Source of the DNA: ZC4RG30 sp040508085
GTDB lineage: Bacteria > Pseudomonadota > Gammaproteobacteria > Steroidobacterales > Steroidobacteraceae
Assembly: GCA_040508085.1 (NCBI GenBank)
Contig: JBEVNO010000037.1
Location: forward strand, 1-56,942
Length of the DNA: 56,942 nt
Reading direction: 5' to 3'
The position numbers were made by a program, and so were the translations under genes. Every line of letters begins with the position of its first letter. Positions within the stretch are counted from its first letter, which is position 1. A model generated the notes under the pieces. It saw only the letters and a program-made list of their open reading frames with translations, was not told the origin of the DNA and did no database searches. Below, one piece after another: positions 32,009 through 40,109 of this stretch.

Positions 32009-34002
32009 CCACCTCTGCCCCACGCCCGCATCCGGGCGCCATGTTGTTGCTGCTTGCTGCGCTTGCCGGCTGCGCCTTGCCCGGATCCACTACAACTGCG
32101 GTTAACGACTCGGCAGCGCTGCGTACACGTGTTGCGCTGCTCGAGGCGCGGGTGCAGCGGCTGGCCGACATCAACGACATCAAGCGGCTGCAGCGCGCCT
32201 ACGGCTACTACCTGGATGAGGGCCAATGGGACGAGGCCGCGGCGCTGTTCAGCCACGACGCGACGCTCGAGATTGGCAAGGATGGTGTCTACAGCGGCAA
32301 CGCGCGCATCCGCGCCTACCTGCGCGCACTGGGCGATGGCCGCAATGGCCTCGCGCCAGGCCGGCTGAACGAGCACTTGCAGGTCATGCCGGTGGTCACG
32401 CTGGCGGCAGATGGCACGCAGGCGCAGGGCACCTGGCGCGACATCATGCTGATCGGCCAACTGGGCAAGGAGGCCTCATGGGGCGAAGGCCCCGCGGAAG
32501 TGCGCTACATCAAGGAAGGCGGCATCTGGAAGATCCGTGCCCTGCACTGGTTCCAGACCCTCTATGTGCCGTATGAAGGCGGCTGGGCCAGGAATGGCGA
32601 CAGCAATGGCGCCCGATTCGTGGGCGCGCGCCTGACCCCCGATGCACCTCCAACCGTCGACTACAAGACCTGGCCCGGCGCCTTCACTCCGCCGTTCCAC
32701 TTCCGGGGCAGGTATCCGGGTCTGGAGCCACTGCCCGCGGTGACCGACGCCGCTGCGCGCACCGCCGATCCACGGCGCCTGACGGCGATCATCAGCGCGG
32801 CGCAGCGCCTGGCGGATCAGGATGAGATCGAGAACCTGCAGCGTATCTACGGCTTCTACCTCGACAAGGGATTGTGGAACGAGGTCGATGCCCTCTTCAC
32901 GGATGATGCCGAGCTTGCCATCCAGGGCCGCGGCACCTTCCGCGGCCGCGCCCGCATACTTGAATACCTGCGCGCCGTGGGTCCGGAGGGCCCGGCGCCG
33001 GGGCGCCTGTACGACCACATGCAATTGCAACCGGTGACGCATGTGGATGCGGACGGCCTCTCTGCCAGGGCGCGTTGGCATCTGTTCGCCCAGCTGGCGA
33101 GGCAGGGCGAATTCCACGAGTGGGCGACGGGTGTGTACGAGAACGAATACCGCAAGGAAGCCGGCACCTGGAAGATCCGCCGGCTGCATCTCTATCCCAC
33201 CATGGTGACGCCGTATGAATCCGGCTGGGGCAAGGCCTCGCTGCCGGCGTCACGCTTCGAGCCTGATCTGCGGCCCGATGCGGCGGCCGGTGCTGCGAGC
33301 ACCTACGACCACGCCTTCGTTACACCCTTCCACTATCCGAACCCTGCGAAGGCGCGGCGCGCAGCGGGCGGGCCGGGCGCAGCAACCCTGCCTGCGTCCT
33401 CGCTGCTGGCGGGGCTGGATGCCGCGGAGCGCCAGGTCAGTGCGGCCGAAGACCGCGCCTCCATCGAGAACATACAGACGGCCTACGGCTACTATCTGGC
33501 GACACTGCTGTGGGACGAGCTCACGGAGCTGTTTGCCGATGACGGCAGCATCGAGATCGCCCTGCGAGGTGTTTACGTGGGCAAGGCCGCCGTGCGTCGC
33601 AACTTGAACCTGTATGGCCAGGCCGGGCTCGACGACGGGGTGCTGCACAACCACATGCAGTTCCAGAAGGTGATCCATGTAGCGCCCGATGGCCAGACGG
33701 CCAGCCTGCGTTCGCGCGCTCTGTCGATGATGGGCAACTTCGACCGCAACGCCATGTGGATGGGCGGGACTTACGAGAACCGGTTCGTGAAGATCGGCGG
33801 CCGCTGGAAATTCAAGCAGGACCAGCAGGTCAATACTTACTTCGCGCCCTACGAGACGGGCTGGAAGGATCTGGCCCAGCGGCCGGCGCCTGGCATCACC
33901 GCAGCCAATCCGCCGGACCGGCCGCCCACATTCCAGTTCGACATGTATCCGAAGAACTTCCTGCTGCCCTTCCATTACGCCAATCCGGTGACCGGCAAGT
34001 AG
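32005..34002 (+). CDS. triple SnoaL_4-plus-tail lipoprotein
   Basis: A 665-residue lipoprotein. The leader ends LLLLAALAGC, a lipobox, so it is probably attached to the outer membrane. Three units follow: unit 1 about 50-240 (LQRAYGYYLDEGQWDE, tail FTPPFHFRG), unit 2 about 260-450 (LQRIYGFYLDKGLWNE, tail FVTPFHYPNP), unit 3 about 470-665 (IQTAYGYYLATLLWDE, tail LLPFHYANPVTGK). The start at 32005 is selected by the lipoprotein signal and a 4-nt overlap with the preceding stop; a longer frame from 31765 lies inside the upstream gene. It completes a one-two-three series of domain numbers. A hairpin overlaps its stop codon. Confidence 0.88.
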   Translation: MTTSAPRPHPGAMLLLLAALAGCALPGSTTTAVNDSAALRTRVALLEARVQRLADINDIKRLQRAYGYYLDEGQWDEAAALFSHDATLEIGKDGVYSGNARIRAYLRALGDGRNGLAPGRLNEHLQVMPVVTLAADGTQAQGTWRDIMLIGQLGKEASWGEGPAEVRYIKEGGIWKIRALHWFQTLYVPYEGGWARNGDSNGARFVGARLTPDAPPTVDYKTWPGAFTPPFHFRGRYPGLEPLPAVTDAAARTADPRRLTAIISAAQRLADQDEIENLQRIYGFYLDKGLWNEVDALFTDDAELAIQGRGTFRGRARILEYLRAVGPEGPAPGRLYDHMQLQPVTHVDADGLSARARWHLFAQLARQGEFHEWATGVYENEYRKEAGTWKIRRLHLYPTMVTPYESGWGKASLPASRFEPDLRPDAAAGAASTYDHAFVTPFHYPNPAKARRAAGGPGAATLPASSLLAGLDAAERQVSAAEDRASIENIQTAYGYYLATLLWDELTELFADDGSIEIALRGVYVGKAAVRRNLNLYGQAGLDDGVLHNHMQFQKVIHVAPDGQTASLRSRALSMMGNFDRNAMWMGGTYENRFVKIGGRWKFKQDQQVNTYFAPYETGWKDLAQRPAPGITAANPPDRPPTFQFDMYPKNFLLPFHYANPVTGK

Positions 34003-34012
34003 CCGGTCACCG
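33986..34012. terminator. hairpin between convergent SnoaL and TonB-receptor genes
   Basis: Perfect 11-bp inverted repeat CGGTGACCGGC / GCCGGTCACCG with a 5-nt loop, spanning the TAG stop at 34000-34002 and ending 13 nt before the convergent TonB-receptor stop. It could block read-through in both directions. No U tract follows, so it is not a textbook intrinsic terminator. Confidence 0.5.
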
Positions 34013-34025
34013 CGACGGGCGCGAC

Positions 34026-36731
34026 CTAGAAGTTCAGGCTCACCGAGGCCGAGAAGCTGCGGCCCACATCGTACTTGTTGTAGTAGATCGTGTTGCCGCC
34101 CTTCTCCTGGAATTCCCTGTAGCCGTGCCCCGTGAGGTTGCGGGCCTCGAACTTCAGCTCCAGCGCCTGGCCGAACAAGTCCACGCCCTGCCGCACCACC
34201 AGGTCCAGATTCACGCCGGGGGATTCGTAGATGTCCGGCATACCGCCACCGCCGCCACGGCTGGTGACGCGATCGGACGCGTAGGAAGCCAGCACCGTGA
34301 TCTGGGACAGCTTGTCGGGGCGCTCCAGGCCCAGACTCACGTTGACCAGATGATCGGACTGACCCGTCAGCTGCGCGCCATCCTCGAACACGATGGTCGC
34401 CGGGTATGTCGTTACGGTTGATCCGTACAACTGCACGGTGTCATCGGCACCGACCTTGATCTTCGACTGCGTGTACGTGTAGTTGAAGCTCGTGACCAGC
34501 CGACGTTGGGCCAGGAAGCTGTTGAGCAGACCATCGTCGCGGCCGCCGAAGCCGTCCAGCAGGAAGTACTTCTGCGTCTCCAGTTCCAACCCGTACAGCT
34601 GCGCCTCGGGCGCATTGGCGAAGCTGACGATGGGCGTGCTTTCGCCGAAGCTGACAAAACCCTCGATGGGCTTGTCGATCTTCTTGTAGAAACCGGCCAC
34701 CGAAAGGCGCTGCTCGGGCGCGAAATACCACTCGTAGCGCGCCTCGGCGTTGACGAACTTGCTGTCGGAAAGCAGCGGATTGCCGCGGTAGGCGCGGTTC
34801 GCCTCCGGGTCGTAGTAGAGCTGGAACATCAGCTCACGGAACTGCGGCCGCGCGATGGTCTTGGAGACATTGAAGCGCAGCTGCTGGTCCTGGCTCGAAC
34901 CCAGCTTCCACGTCAGTGTCGCGGCCGGCAGGATGTAATCGTTCTCCAGGCGCGCCGACGCGCCCGAGTTGGTCAGCACCGAGAACTTCTGCTCCGGCCG
35001 CACCACTTCCTTGCCATCCTCATAGCGCGCGCCGACACTGAGGTCAAGCGCCTGGCCCAGCTGCGTCTGCAGCTGCAGGTAGCCGCCATGGGTCAGCAGC
35101 CGCGCTGCGAAGGCCGGATCCGACTCGGTGGTCTCGACCAGGCCGATGTCGTAGTACTCGATGATCGCCGGCGCCAGCAGCAGATCCGGCCGCAGCAGCC
35201 CGATTGCAGTGGGCATGCTGGAAGGCGCGATGACCTGGAACTCGCGACGCTCGGATTCGCGCGCGGTATAGGCGTAGTCGTAGCCCAGCGATACCACGGT
35301 GCCTGCCGCCAGGCGCCATGCCACATCCAGGCCGCCGGAAACCAGGTCCTCGTCGAGGTCGGAGAAGGCCACCTTGGCAAAGCCCGTGGAGCCGTTGTCC
35401 AGGCGGTTGACGAAGTAGGCGCCGTAGGGGCTGGCCGCCACGTTGCTGCGGCTGTAGCCGACGTTCAGTTCGTAAGGGGCTTCGCGCCTGGAGGTCGAAT
35501 ACGAAGTGCGCGCGCTGATCGTGATCGGGTCGAGCTGCAGCGTGCCCGTGAGCTGGGTTGTCAGCAGCTGCCGCTCGTACCAGCCGGTGCCCTGCTCGGC
35601 GAAGTCCGCATCGGGACGGGACACATTCCGGGTGCCGGTGGAGATGCTGGTGCGCTTCAACGTGTCGTGCACGTAGAAGTTGGTCCAGCGCAGCCGGTTC
35701 TCGCCCGATTCGTAGCTGATGCCCAGCAGGCCATTGCTCACGATGTGGTTCTCGGACGAGACCGTGCGGAAGTCACGATCCGCCGTGGACAGATCCAGGC
35801 TGCCCGGCTGCTGCTCGATGTTGTCGCGGGTGCGCCAGTTGTTGCTGTAACCGGCGGTGGCGATCACGCCCAGCTGGGCGCCCTCGCCCACCTGCCAGGC
35901 CGTGCCGCCCGTCAGTGAGCCGGAAAAATTCGCCGGCATCTCGTCGATCTGCTGGACGATGCCGTTCTTCGGGCCGACGAACTCCTTGGCGATGTCGCTG
36001 GTCGGATTGTGGCCGGCGGCATCGGTGCTGGCGATGGCGCTGATGCGCTGGCCACTGGCAAAGAACGCCGCCAGTGTCGGCGGCACGTAGCGCGCGCCGC
36101 CGTCGTAGCCCGTCCAGTCCCGCTTGCTGCCGTAATAGTCGTAACCGGTGCCGCCGGTAGTGGCGGTGTTGGCGCCGACGCCAACGCCGAACTTCAGGAA
36201 CGGCTGGCGCGGAATGGCCAGCGTGGTCAGGTTGATCACGCCGCCGCCGAACTCACCGGTGTAATTGGGCGAATAGGTCTTCTGCACCAGCGATGAGGCA
36301 ATCACATCCGTGGGGAACAGGTCCAGCGGCACCGCGCGCCGCAGTGGCTCGGGGCTGGGAAGCGGCGAGCCGTTCAGCAATGCCAGCGAGTAGCGGTCGC
36401 CCAGGCCGCGCACGTACACGAAACCTCCGCCCACCACCGAGAGCCCCGGCACATGCGACAGGGCGCCGGCCACATCGCCTTCACCAGTGCGCGCGATGTC
36501 CTCACTGGACAGCACCGAGACCACCTGCGTCGTCGCCTGCTGGATGTCGACTTCCCGCTGGCCTTCGATCAGCGCCTCGTCCAGCATCAGCAGGCCACCT
36601 GGCGTCGCAACGTCCACTTCCTCGTCGGCCCGGGGTGGAGACTGCGTTGCAGCCGGCGTCTGCGCCAGCGCAGCCTTCACAGCGAACGCGACGGCGGCCA
36701 GCAGCACGCCACGCGCAAATGGTTTGACCAT
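34026..36731 (-). CDS. TonB-dependent outer-membrane receptor
   Basis: A 901-residue receptor. A signal peptide (ARGVLLAAVAFAVKAALAQ) is followed by a short linker and the plug domain: VVSVLSSEDIARTGEGDVAGAL, GLSVVGGGFVYVRGLGDRYS, PLPSPEPLRRAVPLDLFPTDVI and FGGGVINLTT. The 22-strand barrel makes up the rest, ending in SASVSLNF with a C-terminal Phe. The N-terminal TonB-box candidate is before the plug and not certain. The ATG at 36731 follows AGAGGAA; a longer frame to 36800 is poorer. The probable ligand is large or hydrophobic, but it cannot be read. It lies 93 nt downstream of the beta-helix lipoprotein on the same strand, and convergent with the SnoaL series. Confidence 0.93.
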   Translation of the reverse strand: MVKPFARGVLLAAVAFAVKAALAQTPAATQSPPRADEEVDVATPGGLLMLDEALIEGQREVDIQQATTQVVSVLSSEDIARTGEGDVAGALSHVPGLSVVGGGFVYVRGLGDRYSLALLNGSPLPSPEPLRRAVPLDLFPTDVIASSLVQKTYSPNYTGEFGGGVINLTTLAIPRQPFLKFGVGVGANTATTGGTGYDYYGSKRDWTGYDGGARYVPPTLAAFFASGQRISAIASTDAAGHNPTSDIAKEFVGPKNGIVQQIDEMPANFSGSLTGGTAWQVGEGAQLGVIATAGYSNNWRTRDNIEQQPGSLDLSTADRDFRTVSSENHIVSNGLLGISYESGENRLRWTNFYVHDTLKRTSISTGTRNVSRPDADFAEQGTGWYERQLLTTQLTGTLQLDPITISARTSYSTSRREAPYELNVGYSRSNVAASPYGAYFVNRLDNGSTGFAKVAFSDLDEDLVSGGLDVAWRLAAGTVVSLGYDYAYTARESERREFQVIAPSSMPTAIGLLRPDLLLAPAIIEYYDIGLVETTESDPAFAARLLTHGGYLQLQTQLGQALDLSVGARYEDGKEVVRPEQKFSVLTNSGASARLENDYILPAATLTWKLGSSQDQQLRFNVSKTIARPQFRELMFQLYYDPEANRAYRGNPLLSDSKFVNAEARYEWYFAPEQRLSVAGFYKKIDKPIEGFVSFGESTPIVSFANAPEAQLYGLELETQKYFLLDGFGGRDDGLLNSFLAQRRLVTSFNYTYTQSKIKVGADDTVQLYGSTVTTYPATIVFEDGAQLTGQSDHLVNVSLGLERPDKLSQITVLASYASDRVTSRGGGGGMPDIYESPGVNLDLVVRQGVDLFGQALELKFEARNLTGHGYREFQEKGGNTIYYNKYDVGRSFSASVSLNF

Positions 36732-36764
36732 GACTATTCCTCTATCGATTCCGGCTTCGTGACT

Positions 36765-36800
36765 GTGGCGGAACGCAGCCTCCCGGCCGCGATCCGCCAC
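36765..36800. repeat. inverted repeat between the lipoprotein and receptor genes
   Basis: Arms GTGGCGGA and TCCGCCAC pair perfectly over 8 bp around a 20-nt loop, inside the 93-nt gap between the lipoprotein stop and the receptor start. In RNA it could act as a processing or attenuation point that sets different levels of the two proteins. Confidence 0.4.
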
Positions 36801-36824
36801 ATTCGGGACGCGAGCAGTTCCGCT

Positions 36825-38465
36825 TCAATCCGCCAGCGAGGGCAGCGTCGTGCAGGCCGTGCTGGTGGTGCCGAAGTTCGCCGTGGCCGAGTTGCAGGTC
36901 CAGCCCACGTGCCAGGTGTCGCCGGTCTTGATGGCGCCGACATAGGTCGTGGTGTCGAAGCCGGCATAGGCGGTGTTGGCCGCGTCGGTGGCCGGCAGTG
37001 CCGGATTGCCACCACGCTTCGGATCGGTGGCGACCAGCGCGTTCTCGGTCGCACCCGGCGTGAAGCCGCCGGTGAAGGTGGACACATAGGCCGAGTTGTT
37101 GCTGTTGGTGCCCGAGCCGAAGGCCGTGCTGACATCGGCTGCGGTCATCGGGAAGGCCGGCACGCCCGAGCCCACGAACTGCGCGGCGGTACCGCACTGC
37201 AGGTCCACCGAGCGGAACAGCGGCGGGCCATCCTTGCCCACGGCTGCGTCGGCGGTAAGGATGCTGCCGCTGGCCGTGTTGACCAGGCGCAGGCAGGCCG
37301 TCTGCGTGGTGACGATGCCGTTGATCAGTGTGGCATCGGCCTTGCCGCGGAACAGCATGGCGGCGCCGTTGCCATTGGCGGGGTTGGCATGGATGAAGGT
37401 GAAGTTCGCCAGCTTCAGCTTGGTGCGCGGCTGCTGGTTCTCATCCGTGGTGGTGTTGGAGCCGGCGGTATCCAGCTCGATCACCGAGTCGGCGGCGCCG
37501 GCCGTCTTCTGCACACCCAGCACGTACTGGATGGTGCCCTGGTAGCCGGTGTCGACGTCCAGCGAATCGTCATCCGCGCCGATCAGCACCATGCGCCGCG
37601 GGCTGGTGCGACCGCCGAAGATTTCGATGCCGTCGTCGGAGCTGTTGAAGGACTGGAAGTGGTCGATCTTCGTGCCGCTACCGGTGCCCTCGAGCGTCAG
37701 GGCCTGCAGCTCGATGCCATCGCCCAGGATGTAACCGGAGTAGCGGATCTGCACGTAGTCCAGGGTGCCGCTGTTGTCGGTGGCCACGGCGCCGCCGAAG
37801 AAGGCCGGATCAACCGAGCCTTCCGTCTGGCGCTCGCAGTCCACGCCCGGGACCTGGCCGGCCAGACGGCAATCCGTGATCGGCGCGCGGCCCAGCAGCA
37901 CCACGCCGCCCCACTGCCCCTGCGAGCTGTCGGTGGCCTGGCCGAGCACGTTCTCGCGGCTGGTGAACACGACGGGCTTGGCAGCGGTGCCGATGGCAAT
38001 CAGCTTGTTGCCGCGATTCACGGCCAGCCAGGAGGTGCCGGTCTCGGCGAACACGATGACGCCCGGATTGACCGTCAGCGTGACACCCACCTCACCGGTG
38101 GTAGCGACAGCGCCCAGGTCATTGCCCACGTCCACGCGGCCCGGCAGCGAATAGAGCACGCCCGGCAGGCGCACCAGCGTCGCGCTGGAAGTGATGCGGG
38201 TCGGCAGTGCGCAGACCCGATAGGTACCGGTGGGGCCGGTGATGGTGGCGTGGTTGTCGAGGCTCTGCCCATTGCCCAGCGAAGGGCAGCTGGCCGCGGG
38301 TGTCACCCCGGTAGGCACCGGATCAACCGGCGTCACTGGCGTGGTCGCGGGAGGATTGTTGATGGTGATGTTGCCGCCCGTACCGGGCGAGACGATCTCT
38401 TCGGCACCGCAACCAACCAGGGCAGCAGCCACGGCACCCGCAACAATCCAACGCACAGTTTTCAT
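36825..38465 (-). CDS. surface lipoprotein with probable parallel beta-helix, TonB-receptor partner
   Basis: A 546-residue lipoprotein; the leader ends AAALVGCG, a lipobox. A low-complexity Thr/Pro linker follows (about 25-55). The rest has the spaced Gly/Asn/Asp turns of a right-handed beta-helix: LTVNPGVIVFAE, GQWGGVVLLGRAPI, SGTLDYVQIRYSGY, SSDDGIEIFGG and GADDDSLDVDTGYQG. Cysteines in pairs could form disulphides (DCRLAG with DCERQ). Lipoproteins of this type are commonly found directly upstream of TonB-dependent receptors in proteobacteria, as here, and probably help capture the ligand at the surface. The acidic DDD segments may bind metal. The ligand is unknown. Confidence 0.75.
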   Translation of the reverse strand: MKTVRWIVAGAVAAALVGCGAEEIVSPGTGGNITINNPPATTPVTPVDPVPTGVTPAASCPSLGNGQSLDNHATITGPTGTYRVCALPTRITSSATLVRLPGVLYSLPGRVDVGNDLGAVATTGEVGVTLTVNPGVIVFAETGTSWLAVNRGNKLIAIGTAAKPVVFTSRENVLGQATDSSQGQWGGVVLLGRAPITDCRLAGQVPGVDCERQTEGSVDPAFFGGAVATDNSGTLDYVQIRYSGYILGDGIELQALTLEGTGSGTKIDHFQSFNSSDDGIEIFGGRTSPRRMVLIGADDDSLDVDTGYQGTIQYVLGVQKTAGAADSVIELDTAGSNTTTDENQQPRTKLKLANFTFIHANPANGNGAAMLFRGKADATLINGIVTTQTACLRLVNTASGSILTADAAVGKDGPPLFRSVDLQCGTAAQFVGSGVPAFPMTAADVSTAFGSGTNSNNSAYVSTFTGGFTPGATENALVATDPKRGGNPALPATDAANTAYAGFDTTTYVGAIKTGDTWHVGWTCNSATANFGTTSTACTTLPSLAD

Positions 38466-38549
38466 CGACTCGCACTCCGGTTGTGGCCCTGGGCTGGGCC
38501 TGAGGGCGACAAGTCTCTTGCGGAGTTGTTACAGCCGTATGAAAACGAG

Positions 38550-38573
38550 AAGGGGCGCTCAGTAGCGCCCCTT
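38550..38573 (-). terminator. terminator after the carotenoid-oxygenase-family gene
   Basis: A 10-bp perfect stem (AAGGGGCGCT / AGCGCCCCTT) with a 4-nt loop, 32 nt downstream of the carotenoid-oxygenase stop. On the minus strand it is followed by TCTCGTTTTC, so termination in that direction is plausible. It separates the gene from the downstream lipoprotein-receptor pair. Confidence 0.7.
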
Positions 38574-38604
38574 GTCACAAATAAGTCATCAAACTGTAGT
38601 TGCG

Positions 38605-40089
38605 TCAGCCGGCCTTGCGCCTGGAGTGCGCCAGCTGCTCGGCACTGACCCAGCAGCCATGCACCTGCGGACGCACCGGCAGTGGAATGAACACGCGCGC
38701 CACCGGCGGCGCGGCGAGATCATCCGCATCCAGTATCCACAGCTCGCTGTCGTAGTCCTTCGTCGCCTGCCTGTCCACGACAGCCAGCAGCCAGCCGCCA
38801 TGACCGGGCGTGGCGGAAGGCACGTGTACGGGCTCGTTGATGGCCATGCCAGGCTCCATCGCCAGTGCTCCTACACGCCCGGTGTTCAGATCCAGGCGCA
38901 GCAGTGCGTTGAACGCCGCACCGACGACATTGCCCACCAGCGGCGGGCCCTTGGCCTGGGGATTCATCGACGGCAGCCAGACCACGTCGTAGGGGCGCCC
39001 ATGGTCGGCATCACGAATGCGCGGCAGATCGCCGGGCGGGCCAATCGGCGTGGCCACGATGCCCGCGTCCGCATCCGCCATGTCGATGCTCCAGCGGGTC
39101 AGTGCGCTCTGGATCTCCCACTGGTTGCGCTGGATGCCGCCGGCCTCGCGCATGAATGGGAAGGCGCAGGTCTCGGACAGGCAGGCGTCCAGATGCACCT
39201 TGTCGCCATCGTCATAGGCATTGGTCAGGTGGAATGCGGACACGCCCTTCGGGCCCTTGAACCAGCGCATCTCCTCGACCTTGCCATAGCGCGGCATGAC
39301 CCCCACCCAGCTGTCCAGATCCTGCTGGTGGGCCCAGTGCGCCCCGCCCTGCTGCATGCGCTCCAGGTCCGAAGTGGTCGGATATACCGGGAAGATCGCG
39401 TATTTCTCAGTGATCGCGAAATCATGGATCGACGCGACATACGGGGCCTGGAACCACTGCTCGGATTTCAGGTTGCCGTCGCGATCGATGATCACGTACG
39501 CCACGTCGCGGGTGGCGAGGCCACCGGCCTCGTATCCATAGGTGAACATCTCGCCGGTGGCCGGATCAACGCGTGGGTGCGCGGTGAGCGTCAGCGAACG
39601 CAGCTTGCCCTGGTAATCCCAATACCCTTCGGTTTCCAGGGTGTGCGGGTTGATCTCGTATGGACGACCATCTTCCTTGGTCATGAACAAGCGGCCCGCA
39701 TGCCACACCGGCGTGGTGTTGGCCACGGTGCGCAGGTCCGGGCGGGTCGGGTCGCGCACGCTCGGGTCGTCGGTATACGGGTTGCGGTACTGTCCATACA
39801 GGGCGCGGCGCGCCTTGCGTTCGGCCTTGTAGCGATGCGTGTGCACGTACTTGATGTCGTAGTCCACCTGCCCGCCCTCGAACAGGAAGCGCGCAATCAT
39901 GCCGTCTGCCGACAGCGTGATGTCGTCATCGAACATCGGCGCATGCGCCGGATCCGGGACGGCGCGGAAGAATGCGCCCTCCACCTCCGGCGGAATGGTG
40001 CCTTCCACGTGCAAGTTGCGGATTGACGCTTCGACGCGCACCGGACGGTTCAGGGCGATATACGGCAGCGTTTCAGGAAATTTCGGCAT
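38605..40089 (-). CDS. carotenoid-cleavage/lignostilbene-type dioxygenase
   Basis: A 494-residue enzyme of the retinal-pigment RPE65/carotenoid oxygenase family, which oxidatively cuts a central C=C bond. Four spaced His that would hold the iron are seen: TAHPRVDP, SIHDFAIT, AFHLTNAY and VHGCWV near the end. Blocks such as NTTPVWHAGRLF and VVWLPSMNPQAKGPP are typical. Bacterial relatives cleave lignostilbenes or apocarotenoids; the closest type cannot be told here. No signal peptide is present. It begins 20 nt after the purA stop, with a GGGGGG ahead of the ATG, so read-through from purA is likely. A terminator follows. Confidence 0.88.
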   Translation of the reverse strand: MPKFPETLPYIALNRPVRVEASIRNLHVEGTIPPEVEGAFFRAVPDPAHAPMFDDDITLSADGMIARFLFEGGQVDYDIKYVHTHRYKAERKARRALYGQYRNPYTDDPSVRDPTRPDLRTVANTTPVWHAGRLFMTKEDGRPYEINPHTLETEGYWDYQGKLRSLTLTAHPRVDPATGEMFTYGYEAGGLATRDVAYVIIDRDGNLKSEQWFQAPYVASIHDFAITEKYAIFPVYPTTSDLERMQQGGAHWAHQQDLDSWVGVMPRYGKVEEMRWFKGPKGVSAFHLTNAYDDGDKVHLDACLSETCAFPFMREAGGIQRNQWEIQSALTRWSIDMADADAGIVATPIGPPGDLPRIRDADHGRPYDVVWLPSMNPQAKGPPLVGNVVGAAFNALLRLDLNTGRVGALAMEPGMAINEPVHVPSATPGHGGWLLAVVDRQATKDYDSELWILDADDLAAPPVARVFIPLPVRPQVHGCWVSAEQLAHSRRKAG

Positions 40090-40109
40090 GGCGGCCCCCC
40101 GCTTGGGAT

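Noticed and set aside
36453..38648. 731-codon plus-strand frame opposite the beta-helix lipoprotein
   Set aside because: The minus frame has a lipobox, beta-helix spacing and a ribosome-binding site; the plus frame has none and is an antisense shadow.
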